From positions 14,016,269 through 14,080,268 of the forward strand of contig NC_092572.1 in the NCBI RefSeq assembly GCF_037975245.1: 64,000 bases of DNA. Reading direction: 5' to 3'. Made by a program: the position numbers and the translations under genes. The DNA is from Apostichopus japonicus. Taxonomy: Eukaryota; Echinodermata; Holothuroidea; Aspidochirotida; Stichopodidae. The notes below the pieces were generated by a model. It made no database searches. It was not told the DNA's origin and was given only the letters and a program-made list of their open reading frames with translations. Shown here piece after piece: positions 34,109-56,546 of this stretch. Positions within the stretch are counted from its first letter, which is position 1. Each line of letters opens with the position of its first letter.

Positions 34109-35220
34109 ATGGAGATACAAATTATTTTCTTACTACTTATGATTCCCTTTGTATATTCTAAATGCGGTATCAGTACAACAGGTGATGTATGAGCTTACTT
34201 TTCTTCTTGAATATAGAATTTAGTTAGCTTTGACTAAATGTAAAATCGATAAAAGCTTATCGTCTTGTTAAGACTTTATACTGATACTCATGCAATGAAA
34301 TAAGAAATGCAATGTATATTTCAATGACGATAAATATTATTTCATCACAGAGCCTACTCGATCAATTATTGAAGCTTATCAGGCTTCTTAAAATGACTAT
34401 GGCATATTTTGTTTAAATCAAGCACATACATTCATTAGTTTTAAAGATTTCCAACTGGAACGGGGAAAATACGTTTTGTAGCATTTACTCAAGTTTATAA
34501 CTTATCATGGAGTTCTATTTTAATCTATCACTGCCAAATGCCACGGCGACCCTTGGAACTTTGTGTTGGGCAGAAATAGAATAATAATGAATGTATTGCG
34601 TGTAGTATTTAAAAAAAAAAAAGTATTTAAAAAATGTCATTCCTGAAAAGCTTTAAAGAAACTGCTCTTTCTATTTTGTTGATTAACTTCTTATTCTCCA
34701 ATCATTTCGTTACCCCTTTTCTGTTGCTGTAAGATGGTTCTATTCGGCATACCAAAATATAGTATAGAACGGTAACTGGCATGCTACATTTACATCAAGA
34801 ATCGTAGTTAATATCCCTCATAGTACAACGTAGTCTTCAAAAAAAAATTGAACCTCTTACATCAGTGTGAACAATTGGAACTTATCTTCCGTATTTTATC
34901 AGGTATAATTTACGTATATTGTTTAAATATATCTTCTTTGCTCACTATACAAATGGAATCTCTCTGGTTACTGCTTTATATCTTGAAGTTATATGAAACT
35001 ACCGTTGTATTAAGTTACACATGCACTAATATTACGCAAATGTTAGTTATACGTTTTTCAAATGGAATAACTGTTTAATGTCTGCAGTGGAGTCTGTTTA
35101 AATTTTTAGACTATAGCGGCTTTGAAGCCGAATGACGCCGTGCTTGCCAGATGGTTCAACAAATTCCAGGAAAAAGACAGTTACATTTCTGGGACTTTAC
35201 AATAAGTCATGTGGGATACA
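34109..35220 (+). pseudogene. Partial, broken duplicate of gene 2
   Basis: 34109-34181 is nearly identical to gene 2 exon 1 (signal peptide starting MEIQIIFLLLMIPFVYSKCG, same phase-1 donor GTGATG). Near 34510-34570 a decayed stretch aligns with the start of gene 2 Ig1; the AG acceptor seen in gene 2 (CCAG before TGTCAAATGCC) is missing here. Near 35110-35220 a stretch aligns with gene 2 kinase exon 45592-45696, but the codon matching Trp is TGA and the frame then shifts. Everything between Ig1 and this kinase exon has been lost. The copy is dead as a receptor. Confidence 0.75.
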
Positions 35221-37380
35221 TCAACTTACTTCCTTACAGGTGTTGTAATTTATCTTTAAAAAAATAATAGATGCGACTCTAGGTGCAATCTGTTGCTCAA
35301 TCATATACAACGTTTGACAGCGATATGTTATTGCCAACTTAACACTTTGGTTATATGCACAAACAATTTCCAATGAAGCACTTGTTGCATTATTAAAGGT
35401 TTGTTCATGTTAAACTGCTTCGTCTTAGAGTCCACAAAACATTCAGAGAGAATACTTAGCTGTGTACAGACGTTGGGAATTTAAGTTTTTAACAGCATTC
35501 AGTGCATCTGAAGTCAATATTATATTTGACCACTGTGGTAGGCATGGCATAAGTCCAAAAGCCATTAAAATAGTTCGCTGCTGAGGAAGCTACTTTAAAT
35601 GCGCCCTGATGTCTTTGTGTATCAGATTGGAAGACATTTCTCCAACCAATGTTATTTCTTTGTTCCAGAATTGTTCCCAATCATAGGGAGGGGACTCGAT
35701 GGTTTGGTTTCATATTAAGAAAACGACTTTTCAGATGATAGTCATATGCTCTCCTGTCTGGGATACATTTCCTTGTGGCTTATCTCTAATGACTCTCTTC
35801 TGTTCAAAACAGGTTTATGTTGAATTACGACGGAAACGAATACAACCATTTCATAAAAAATTGTCACATTATTGAAATATGATCTTTCGTTTTGAAAGTA
35901 GGACCATCTAATCTTCAAAACATGACCCTCTGAATCCGCCAATACTGCCTAGACCATCCTACTCTTTTCCACTCTCAAATGAGTCACATGCTTTTAAGTT
36001 AAATACACTAATCTAACGCATTAGCAACGCATTTTATATTTCTTGCATTCGAGGTCGTTGTGTTAAAAGTAAGGGAAAATCCGTCAATAGGAGCAACAGA
36101 AAGTAAACTAATATTTAACACCCACTAAACAAAAGGACACAGAGAACACTTCATGAAAAGAACAATGCATTTATGAATAATTAACCGTTACGATGTCATT
36201 AACGTATGCAAGTAAGATAAAATCTGCAATTGTTTCCGGATAGCTGTTAGCGATGGGAAAGGAAAGAAAGATCTTTACTTGGAAAAAAAAAATTCAATTG
36301 ATCAATCATGTGTAAATATGTGACACTCATATTTTAAACTTAATTCATCGCCTATTAAAGAATAACTCGTCTTAGTTTCAGATACCCTTAGAAATATGAT
36401 ATCTTCGATCTTTAGCTGACGACGGCCCCATTGAAACGTGAATGTGAGCACACATCCGTAGTTATAGGGCGGTGCGGCAATGCGACCCAGAATGAACTTT
36501 AGAAATTTGATTGACAAGGATATAGACGCTTTTTGTTTCATGACAATGAGGAAGTGTGGTAAAATTTACAATCACGGTAAGTATAATTAATTATAATGAG
36601 AGTGAAATCAACATATGTTGCTATGCTCTTGTAAGTGCAGTGGAAACGCATATTGAGAGAGATATCTAGGCATAACAAGCGGTTTTATCATGCTATATGA
36701 CGATCTATTAGCCAATTATGCAACATTTTAATGTACAATCTGAATAATTCCAGATGAAAACAGAAATGATCAGTGTAAAGTAATTTTTTTACAGGACTCA
36801 GGGTATTTTATACAAGTCCTGAATGTCCAAGTTTCAGCAGTTGCAGTACCATTCAGGATTCTGTCAAAAAAGAGCTGAGTCCATAAAAGCAAGCCAGACA
36901 CCGGTTAACACACACCGGTCATCAAGTTATATCAGTTTTGAATTCTTCTGTTATTTCAGTTCTCCAGTCCTCTGTTCTGTCGTAAACTGTTGTATTTCTA
37001 AGAAAAAATGTCGTCATTAACATAATCCTGGAAGCACTGGTCCTTTATTTAATGTATAGCTCGAACACTCAGAAAAGTGACATAATTTTTTGGCTTTATA
37101 CTAACACACTTGCACCTTAGACTGTGCAGTTAGTTTGGTAAATCACTCGTGTTAAATCTACAACATATTTTGTGAAATCAACACCATGTGTTGTGTGGTA
37201 AGTTTTTACATCAAGTTTCACACAATGTTTTTTTCTACACAACACAGGATAGGTGCACTGGTTGCACCAGCTTTGTTTGTGTAAAATGTGAACAGGTTGA
37301 GTGTATTTTTTTCTGTAGATAAATTGTTTGAATGCTGTAAACAGTAACTAAGGAACTTTTTAGATCAATTGACATGATAT
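35221..37380. other. Intergenic with another flank-repeat copy at 35930-36720
   Basis: 35930-36720 matches 50000-51260 (GACAAGGATATAGACGC versus GACAAGGTTATAGACGC, and ATGAGAGTGAAATCAACATA in both). The remainder, including an ORF at 36823-37020, has no recognised content. Confidence 0.55.
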
Positions 37381-39760
37381 GTTTTAAATTGGTAATAAAC
37401 TACATGTGTTAATATGTAAACGCACCTCAGCTGGAATTGTCTCATTAGGAACGTCGTATTTCAATTGGTCAGTACACATTGTATTATATATTGTGGCGAT
37501 ATTTTTAGTGTCGTGCGTTTCAATTATCTCTGGATAATTAACGATATTGTGAAGAATGAAAGCATAATACAAAATCAAACAAGCTATCTCTGATAATTTC
37601 AACGTGCATGTCAACAGCTTCCGTTGAGTACAATAAAGAAATATCAACTAGGTTTGCAATTCTTCTGTTTAACTAACACGTTTATACGGACACAATCTGT
37701 TTATATGGATTAAAGTTTAAACAATTACTTCCTTTATACAAGTTTAACAACAGGTCCTTTCTTTGGGAGATATATTTCTTACAACCGTGAAGAAAATTGG
37801 CTACGTACTGGAAACTATTTTTCAACCTTTCAACGACTCCCACCCATGTCACCCAATATCTCCCACCCTTCTACCGCTTCTGTCACTTCAACCCATTCGA
37901 TCTCTCCGTCAAATGAAATTAATGTCAATGCAGTCGTCATTTATCCGAGACGTTTATCAATACACTATACATTTTCTAGTAATCGACATGTCTGTATTCT
38001 GGGTAACATATAAGGAAAACCCTTCTGTAAAAGTAACAGGAAATAGATCAAGCCACTGAACATCAAAAGCACTTCATTTAACAATCAATTTTACGATTAA
38101 AGTTAGCAAATTGATATAAAGAGATAGATTGATCTGAAAGTTAATTAATCAGTAACCTGAGTATATCAATAAAATATAACTTGTTACGATCCATAGTAAC
38201 TGTAAACTATTAACTGCTCTAATAGACTACTTGCCTTGCAATAAAACTCACTTATGACTGTGAGCAACGAGAGTAGATGTCGTGAATTCACATGTTCACG
38301 CAAACTATTTTTTTTCATTGTATTTATTTACAATACTGTAACATATAATACAGAAGAATAAGTAAAAAGACTTACATAAAAAAAAATACATAAAAAAAAT
38401 GATAATGGCCTAGTCGTTAAGGTTAAACAAAGTGTTGTTTTGCTTAGATATAAAAAAAATACAGGTCAATTCGAAGCGAAACTTAAAATAAAATTGGTGT
38501 ACATCTGGGATTTTATTATCAAACCTACAGGTATAAATATATTTTTTTACCACGCAATATGAAAATTTTCACAGGTTTACCCATATTATCAAAGTCACCT
38601 TAACCATTAAAAGTATAAATAATTTTAATTCAACTTCAATTCACTGCCTCTCAGAAGCGTTCAACTTATGAAACAAATGTATTAGTGTTTCATCCCAAAA
38701 ATTGTTAGTCCTCGAATGGAATGTTTTTGTAGTGATTGTTTTTATCATTTTATTATTTAGTTTTTAATTATTTACATTTGTTGGAGTGGGGTGTCCTCTA
38801 CTATAAAGAAATAGCCCTATGTAATATCAAACAGTATTATTATTTGATAAAGCTTAAAGCTAGGATGTGGTTTTTGCTTGTGTCGATATTGAGTTGACAG
38901 AGTGCTATTAGTCTAATGGTGATGTCTAATTACACTAAGAATTGGCTTGCATTTGAGTCAGTTCATACCCATTGGGATTCTCTAGCCGTAACTGGTTAAA
39001 TACAGTATTATAAATATGAATATGATTCATTTCTATACAGGTACATAGGTTTGAGGATACCTTTTTTTAAGTATAATGACTGAATAACTTTGCAAATACA
39101 AATCTTCCATTGCCATGCCCATAAAATTAGTGTGATCTACTATTCATCCCTAACATTGTTTGTAACATGTTTATTGTAAAATAGTAATCTCAATAATACT
39201 AATTATTAAAATAAATACATACGTCAGATTGTGATCTTACGACAAAGTTTAGGTTGTCTTCACATTTAATAATGTTATCCAATGTGTATGTTGCTTATTA
39301 TAATAACCGATATTGGAACAAGAAAAAAACTGTATTACTATCACTGATTGAAAAATAAAAATGTTGAAAGTGGAACTCAATCATCTGCCTTTCTAGCAAT
39401 GTTTAACAGCCTTTATAACTACCATTCAATGCGAAGACGTATTTGTATTAATACATATCTCTTTTGTGAAGGATGTAACAAACTCAAAACAAAAGGATGT
39501 ACAAAGTCAATAATGCATTTATCAATAATTACCAAAATGATGCTTTTAGACTGCACTTAATAACGAAACTAATATAATATTCTTTTGTAAGAAACACATG
39601 TTTAAATTAATTACGATTTATGAAACCTTGTACCGCTAAATAGTTGACAAAGCGACAACTAAATTCATTATTGGCAAAGCGTTGATGTGAAATGTGCCAT
39701 CATATGTTGGTAATCAGACTATTTTGCTTTCTGTTAAAACACCAGTGAAACACTTGTTAA
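37380..39760. repeat. Duplicated upstream flank C2 of gene 2
   Basis: Same repeat family as 31690-34108. A further partial copy at about 52100-52560 lies upstream of gene 3. The gene 2 promoter is presumably in the last few hundred bases; no clear TATA box was identified. Confidence 0.6.
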
Positions 39761-48679
<8,919 letters not shown>

Positions 48680-48961
48680 TTGAAAATTGCTTTGCTTTGC
48701 TTTAGAACCGCAGCGCGGCATTTGCTCTTCGTTTTTAACTCTTACATTGCTTGTTATAGAATTTAACGATTTAATATTTGTACCCTAAGATTGAAAGATA
48801 CCTAGATTAGACTTATCCTAAGAAATTTTTATCTTGCCACCTGTTTATGACACCGTTATTAATGCATTACCATTTCTATGTTTGTTTTTACATAGATATT
48901 TCCAAAAGTACTTTTTCTATTATTTAACTTTATTAGATTACCAATTTAAAGTAGCTTGAAT

Positions 48962-49018
48962 AATAAAACTAATATCTTCACCAACTAAGTATCAAAATTT
49001 AAGCATAAGGTTAATAAA
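48962..49018 (+). promoter_or_regulatory. Candidate poly(A) signals of gene 2
   Basis: AATAAA hexamers at 48962-48967 and 49013-49018, about 285 and 335 bases after the stop codon, at a plausible distance for the 3' end of gene 2. Confidence 0.4.
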
Positions 49019-49019
49019 A

Positions 49020-50000
49020 TGACTCTACTTATAACGCGTTAAATAAAATGCAGCTATAATAATATCTACTTAAAAGAACTGATGACTTTTATTGTTAAAT
49101 TTATTATGATTTTTTTTCTATCATGTTTATATTTTAATTAAAACATCATTATTAAACTTAGCAAAAACAGAGCTTTCATCTATCCTTACATCCAAAAGGA
49201 AACGTTTTCGTCGCACATTGGATATAGTCATTTTAAATTAGTGAATGGTTTAAAAGTGTTAGATATATACTTTTGGTGAAGCAACAATTGAGGAGTGAGA
49301 TATGCTAAGAATATAGGCGACTGTCATGTGAGAGATCCCACGACTAAATCAACGAAGCTCGTCCAAGAAAATTACCTTATAATAATACTCGTCTGAAGGA
49401 AATCTTTGATACAAGGGAATGTTATACTGGATTCACCAATAGAGTGGATTTTGAAAGGTAAAAGGTCCACGGAAACGTGACAAATACAACAACTTTGAAG
49501 AATATGTACACTAAGTTATTTGAAAGTTCATGAAGAAAAGCTATAATTATAAATATTAATTATAAAACAGTTCAATGATTTATGCTTGCTGAGAGAAATC
49601 GATTGAAACCCTTGCAAAGTTTGGTTTGTATATTAAAGTTAAAGATTGCTGTTAACGGCATGTATAAAGAGATATGGAACATTTTGTCAGTTCTTGAACT
49701 TAACTTTTACAGCGTTTTAGTTTCAATTTACTTGTGTATTTTATAAAACATTTCGATGCTTCTTCAATTGAAAAGAAACTGTATTAAAACCTTTGAAAAT
49801 TTTGTGTTTGTGATGTTCATTTTACTTCAAAATTTTTCCTTATGATATGTCTACGTATAAGAACTTCCCGTATTTTAGCTCTGTCTAATTAAAGAAAACT
49901 TGTATCGATAAGCCTATCAAAGGTAGTGGTTAAATGATTCCGACATCTGTTTATACTGTTTAGCGTTGTGCTTTTTAATAGCTCTATTGAGTTTAATAAA
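49020..50000. other. 3' flank of gene 2
   Basis: AT-rich, no ORF or repeat recognised. Confidence 0.5.
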
Positions 50001-51260
50001 TAAAACACAAAGTTTTAATTGAATTTTCATTACTTACAGATGTGCTTAACTATCATGTGTATAAGAAGCATTTGCATTCACATTGCTAACGGACTGTAAA
50101 ATCTCCGTCATATCTTCACCCCCCTTCTCCACCCCTCCCCTCCAATCCTCTAACACTTCCCAACCGTCCCACCATTTTCCATCCACAAATTAAATAGTTA
50201 CCTACTTTCTATTTCGATACAATAATCTGACGCATTTGCCAAGCAGTGAATATCTCCCTGTATTCGAAATCGTTGTACGCTGATTTACAGTAGTTATTGT
50301 AATCTCTGTGTGAATCGGCTGGCACCATCCTATAACTATGAATATGTGATCGCAGTCACGTTTTAATAACGCCTTCGTCAACCAAAGATCGAAGAACTTA
50401 TAGTTCTAAGGGTATATGAAACCAACACGAATTATTCTATCAGAGGCGATATATTTAGTTTAATATGTGAGTATCACATATTTCAAACATGATGGATCAT
50501 TTAAATGCATTATTCAAGCAAAGATCGTTCTTTTCTTATCCATCAATTACAGCTACCCGGAAACAATTACAACATTCATCGTACTTGCATGCGTTCACGC
50601 CACCTGAACAGTCAAATATTTATTAGTGCATTGTACATTTTCATTAAGTGTCTTAACTTTCCTTTGTTTAGTGGATGTTAAAATTTAGTTTACCTCCTGT
50701 TGCTCTTTATGAACTGGCTTTCCCTTAACTTTCAACACAGAGACAGCCGATTCACAGAGAGATTACATTAACTACTGTAAATCGTAAAATTGTGTACTAC
50801 AGTAAATACTGGACTGTGCTGACAAATCTAATAAATCGGTAGCATGTGTTATTAGGTTTACAGTAAGAACTGAGGATGTGTGTAATCCCAACCAAACCTA
50901 ACAACTGGATTTGTTGGAATTACTCATATCCTCATTTCATACTGTAATCATAATAGCACATGCTATCGATGTATAATACGATCCAGTTTTTACTTTGATA
51001 CAACATTTTGAGATTTACTGTAGTAACTGTATTCTCTGTGTGTATCAAGTGATGGTGCGGCTGTGCGACCCAGGATGTACTTTAGAAATTTGATTGACAA
51101 GGTTATAGACGCATTAAGTTTCATGACAATGAAGAAGTGTGGCATAATTTACAATCACGGCAAGTTATAGTTACCTATAATGAGAGTGAAATCAACATAT
51201 GTTGCTATGCTCTTGTCAATATAGTGAGAGGCTAGGCATAAACATTGGTTTAATCCTGCA
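50000..51260. repeat. Flank-repeat copy with internal inversion
   Basis: 50000-50280 resembles 2210-2580 in the same sense (pyrimidine-rich block, TCTGACGCATT). 50325-50745 matches about 36050-36420 in reverse orientation (its AGTGGATGTTAAAATTTAGT is the complement of ACTAATATTTAACACCCACT there, with few changes). 51050-51260 returns to the direct sense. MITE ends sit at the breakpoints. Confidence 0.65.
50736..51047. mobile_element. MITE with about 35-bp terminal inverted repeats
   Basis: Left end CCGATTCACAGAGAGATTAC and onward through AACTACTGTAAATCG pairs with the right end read inverted (ACACACAGAGAATACAGTTA, CTACAGTAAATCT). It is about 310 bases with no ORF. Partial copies lie at 14803-14935 and a lone right end at 50283-50322. 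Confidence 0.65.
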
Positions 51261-51419
51261 AATAGGGATTTTTAATGATGTATAACAATTATTTTTGCAA
51301 CACGTTTATCACAGAAACATTTTTACATTATAACTATACATTTGATTAACAGCTCAGTGCAATGTACGTTGTCATGCCAACAGCTGTATTAGAACAATAC
51401 ATTGTACCTATATACTATC

Positions 51420-51486
<67 letters not shown>
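51420..51486. repeat. (TA)n microsatellite
   Basis: About 30 TA units. Confidence 0.95.
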
Positions 51487-51488
<2 letters not shown>

Positions 51489-51670
51489 TATCTAATGTTT
51501 ACTTATATTTGTAAACAATCATTCATTCATTGTATTCGATAAAACACACGGCATGATTTTGACAAGTTTCTGATTGAAAATCCTAATAAGGCATCCAAAC
51601 GAATTGAAATAACATGTTGATATTTTATTTAAAATCAATTTAAAATCAAAATCAAAATAAAATAAAGTAA

Positions 51671-51780
51671 AACTGTTAGCAAACTGCTTATCCACTAGAG
51701 AGCCTGTGTAAGAGAATATATAAAAGTAAGTGGGCCTGACGTTTCGATCCTAGCAGGATCATCTTCAAAGACTAAATGAC
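51671..51780 (-). mobile_element. Second Penelope-like terminal fragment
   Basis: Same 110-base block as 4141-4250. The GATCC/GGATC hairpin, GAAAC and GTC remain, but the CTGAAGA core reads TTGAAGA and helix I is disturbed, so the ribozyme is probably inactive. Confidence 0.6.
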
Positions 51781-53909
51781 AAGTAACAGTAAAAGAAGGG
51801 ACAAAAACACACACAGAATACAGACAGGTTAATGAGCATGGTGAACACAAAGATAAGGAATGGAGAGAAGAAAGAAAGTAACCAACAGGGGAAGAGGAGA
51901 GGTGGGAGAATGATTTTAAAGAGACGACCTGGGGAATCTAGACTTTAGTGGTATAAAACCTGCACATGTTAATCCTAGGGTGTTAAAAAAAAATGCGAGG
52001 CAACGGGCACTAATCAACATGTCAAACTATAGTTTGTGTTGGAGAAAAAAGACATGACGTAATATTTGTTCAAGTCAAACTTTTAATGACATATTGTCAT
52101 TTTTCTAATGGTAGTTTTAGGATTTTGGTGGAATTTCTATTTTCGAGTCAGTCCATACATTCTTGGGGTTTCCTGTTAGTAGCTTGTGAAAGTACAATCC
52201 CGGAAACCATGTATTTAATCGATGTCTAATACAGGTACACGGTTATGCGTTTTCATCATTATGACTTTGCGGCTTTTCTCATAAAATGAGTGAGATCCAC
52301 TTTTATTTTTATGTTTGTCCTTATTTATCGTTTTTGTTGGGTGCGTTCGTTAAAATCCCGTCTGTGTGTTATTTCAAAGGGTAAAGAAAGACAAGATATA
52401 ACGATTAAATAGGAATATCCTAAATTAATAGTGTAAATCCAATCTGTGTTCCTTCAACTGTGATTACCGATATATTAAACAAGTACAAAGTATTCAGATA
52501 CGACCACTGACTAAAATTATATTTTTAGGAAAAAGTCGAGTGCTAAAAACATTATTAAACTAATTTGAAACAACTGTTCCGACATGTAAACTGAATAAAC
52601 GACCAATTTGATGATATCTTCAGGACAACATGTTTTCAAGCATGAAATATGAAAAGTGATCCGAGTTCGGATGGACTAACAAGAAAGTTTTATCTACCGG
52701 TCTGGTGATTGTTAAACTAGATGAGTCGGTCGTTCTCAAAAGCGCTTGAAAAAAGTTACTCTCCGACAGCGAAATATTTAGCTCGATCACTATACTACCT
52801 ACTACATTTGTGTAACGTGCGCATTGTAACTTCATCGAATTTGGTTTCAAGTTGCTTGTCAAGTTCTGCCCAATACCTTCATACTTGCTATGCTAAATTA
52901 TGTGGGTGATCTCCAATCTTATCCCGTAAACAGCAAAAGTGAGCTGCAAAATATATAAGGTTCATATGAGAATCGCTGGATTTTGTAAAATAAAGAGGTG
53001 TACCCTTTACATGGTTTGACTTGACAATATGAAGACATGTGAGATGGCGGATTTTAAATATGTAAATAAAGTCTCAAAAGGATTTAAGTTGTAACAATCC
53101 AGAAGTCTCAGTTCAGATATTGTTCATGGGAGTTGCCGTCATTGCAGGTCTTCGTCACCTCGGAGTACATTCTCTTGGATACGCATTATTTATCCTCTTG
53201 TTTCCCGAAGTGGTGTTTAACAAAGTGTGATCAGTATGGTGATGATCTTCGTCTTGGAAGTTGGAGCTTCATATTAAAGGCTTCGTGGTCGAAGCATAAC
53301 ATCAATATCAATGGTGGAGAATGGAAGGGCAAAGTTGTCTTTGTAACGACTGACTCTATAGTAAATAAATAACAAAATCAGCTGGATTTTGCTCTGGAAG
53401 TGACTTTGTAATATTTCTATGATCCTAGAGCGGAATACGTTATGCCTTGAGGTATTTGATTCTACAGGAGAATGTAAATTGTATTTTATATGAGCGGGCA
53501 AAATGGATCACGTGAAAAGAGGGGGTATTGTTTCCGAGTCTTTCTCGTTCAGAAGGTCCTGTTCCAGAAAGTAGTGACAGAGTTGCCCTTACAGAATCGT
53601 CATTCCGAAAGTATTGTGTGCTGCACTGATCACGGTGCAGAGTGCTAGACTTCTTTTACTAGTGTAGAGAAATCAGAAGGAGACATTTGCCCAGCACCGT
53701 TGCGTAATGAATGTCACAGACTGTACCACTTTCTCTTTATAATAACGTTTCAGTAGCAGAGCGAATTATCCGATGACAAAACATAACACACCCCAGTCAT
53801 GAATTCCTTCGCTAGCAGATGAATTCATGACTAAGTTCAGGTTAATTGATGACCAAGTGCCAACACGTGCCGACTAGGTCGTGTTTTATTCAGTGAAGCA
53901 AAGTTAAAA
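51781..53909. other. Intergenic upstream of gene 3
   Basis: 52100-52560 is a diverged copy of the family flank (compare 38940-39360). ORFs at 52620-52862 (- strand) and 53133-53372 (+ strand, ending KGKVVFVTTDSIVNK) are open for 80 codons but have no recognised domain or splice context. Confidence 0.4.
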
Positions 53910-53949
53910 ATGTTAATGTTACGGTTACTTTTATTTCTATCCATACGAG
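53910..53949 (+). CDS. Possible alternative first exon (signal peptide) of gene 3
   Basis: Encodes MLMLRLLLFLSIR, strongly hydrophobic, and ends in phase 1 before GTAAAC. This phase would join the Ig1 exon at 56547. Its short length makes chance occurrence quite possible, and the exon at 56281 is the better first exon. Confidence 0.3.
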
Positions 53950-56280
53950 GTAAACCTGTCGTTATTATTTTTTTTGTTCTCTGGGACAAAATCAAATGTT
54001 ACGGACTATTAGTAGCAGAAAATGCCACAAAGTCTGAAAGTTTTGCACACTAGCCTAGTACTGTCAAGAAAAGAATTACTTCGGTGTGTAGAATACATTT
54101 GGAAAATAACAACGATTTAATCGGTTTATTTAACAAAAAAATACCGGATTGCAATTTTATTCCTCAAAATAAGCTTGACGTTATATTGACTCATTTTTAG
54201 TAATACGCATAGTTAATTTATATTATTCCTGTTCCCTTAAGATAAATATAAATGGACAATGACAATTCATCATCCAGTAAGCCAACCATCTCCATCAGAT
54301 TGCATGGTAAAACAAATGTTTGTTTAAAAAGATGATAACATCACTTCCCTGTAGCCCTGGCTATAGGCGTAAGTACATTAATAGGAGAAAGAAATAAAAA
54401 CAATCATAAACATTTGCTATTGTTACTAATAAACGTTATAAATCATTAATTACTCTTTTAAAGAACACTTGCGAAAACTTGAAATATTCAACTATTAAGC
54501 ACTTTAAAGGGGATACGAACATGTCGTTGGGGGTTAATTGTGTATCCTTTGTTAACGGACATGAAAAGGTACTTTAAGTATATACAATGCATATGAACTT
54601 CAACGAACAAAAAACAATATAACACACTTATAGAAGTAAATGTTCAATCACAATATTGCTATAATTGAACAATGTTAACCTTAACAAATGCACACTGTTA
54701 CTACTTTCTTATAAGACAATTGATTGCTTTATTGCCCCACAAAACCATCGTTGATACAGTACCATATTTTCTGTAATTAGAGGAAGTGTTTTAGGCTAAC
54801 TTGTATCCTCAAACCATATAGATATTGCCCAACAAAACTATTTTGTATACTCATTTCAGTTAGAGCAGTGGTGTTATTTATATGAAGTTAGCTGACTGTT
54901 AAGACGGAATGCACCTTCATTCATACCGTGTTATTCCAAGAAGTGGCAGCTCGACACTAGAGCTATGGACTATGATCGCATCCTCCATAACAACAAAATG
55001 TAAAAGATTGAATCAAAGTTGTTTAACATCAAAGTGATATTACGTAGAGTGAAACATCATGTTTTGTTAATACATGTAAGCATACAATCCAGCTCTTGAC
55101 AGCATCATTTTGTCAGCAACACTGAAAAGAGAGCAAGCAAATTTAAATTATTAAAATAAAATGATCAAGACAAGTCTAAAAAACAACTTAATTATATCAA
55201 AAAATCAACAAAAGTAAAGGAAATAGAGCATAATAACATATACCTGTGTCATTCCCACATGTACTGTACTGGAGACTAGGGGTTCACTTAATAAACATTT
55301 TTTTTAAACATGCTATTAAATAGCTGCTAAATCGCGCCCCTTAGTGAATTTGTGTGCATAATTGGATGGTTCCATATGGTAAAACAATAGCATGGGGACG
55401 ACTCATTTGCAAATGCGCCCTTTAATACCACTGCCATAACAGTTTCCTGCCTCAGGCATATCAATAGGCTCTCGCGGTAGATCAGGGGAAATTTGAGCTG
55501 AGGAAGTGACTTTTCTACGCTCGTTTCTATTGCTAGGCTTGGCGGATTGATGAGGTATCACACGCGCCAATGTTTTAGACTGATAAACTTGAGGGTTACA
55601 AAGTGGCCAGCGACTTAAAAGTATTAAGGGCGGATTTTCAAATGTTACTCAAAGGAAGGGATATTCGTCCCCTAAGAACTATCCCCAGGACTGATATCGG
55701 GACAATGCCAGTCCCTCAACCCCTCCCCGCCTTCAAGAACCTGTATACATGCTTGTATTGCCGTCGCAAATTACACGTACAACATACATTAAGCATATCC
55801 GTCACTGCAAACTAAGGAAACAAAGGGACACAAATGAGGCATTGTCGCTTGTATCAAGTTTGTGTTAATATTTGGGAATTTGTAACTTCCGTTTTAATAT
55901 ATATATATTCATCCAATTTATATGAACTAGCCTGTTATTATACGTGTTATACGTTTGTACTTTGTTATTACGTGCACTCATTTCAAGTCGCTCCCTTTTT
56001 TGTATTGTAATTTTACACGTTATTCCTGTTTTGCCTGACAGTAGTGTGTTCACTGCAATATCATCAACGCATGCGCACTATCACATGGTGGAAACTGTAT
56101 CTAATAAAGTGAGCCTAAGGCAACTGCTTTCATTATTTGTGTAAAGTTCCGTACAAATGACAACACACTTGATTTGATTACCGATTTATTTTCAGTTTTT
56201 ATTCATAGATTGAACAGAAGGCTATAGGAGAAACTTAGGCCGCAACAAATGCGGAACCGAGAAGCTGATTTATCATCAAA
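53950..56280. other. Intergenic or intron upstream of gene 3
   Basis: Mostly featureless, apart from a GC-richer island at about 55440-55860 described separately. Confidence 0.45.
55603..55860 (+). pseudogene. Fragment of a Cys/His-containing ORF, frameshifted
   Basis: Reads PAFKNLYTCLYCRRKLHVQH in one frame; the adjacent frame continues YIKHIRHCKLRKQRDTNEAL. Together they suggest a C-x2-C...H zinc-binding module split by a frameshift. The GC-richer context differs from its surroundings and suggests a transposon-derived fragment. Source family not identified. Confidence 0.35.
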
Positions 56281-56546
56281 ATGTCTTTAAAGTGGAGAAG
56301 AGTATATTTACTACGCTTTGTTTTCATAATAGCAGTTGGTTCTACGCTTACGTTAGTTGGTAAGGAAACGAAAATCATTAATACATTTTATAGTGCTTCG
56401 TCTCATATTCTTTTTAAAACTTAGGTAATGGAATGGACACAATCGAAGTAAAATAATCAATGGAAACTTACCGTTGATATAATACCACCAAAAGTTGTAT
56501 ATCTTATGATATGATGAGAATATTTCATTCTAACATTTGATTTCAG

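Noticed and set aside
38405-38430. GGCCTAGTCGTTAAGGTTA, resembling a tRNA box A
   Set aside because: No matching box B or tRNA fold downstream.
52620-52909. 80-codon ORF on the minus strand overlapping a plus-strand ORF
   Set aside because: No domain, splice or duplication support; open on both strands by chance.
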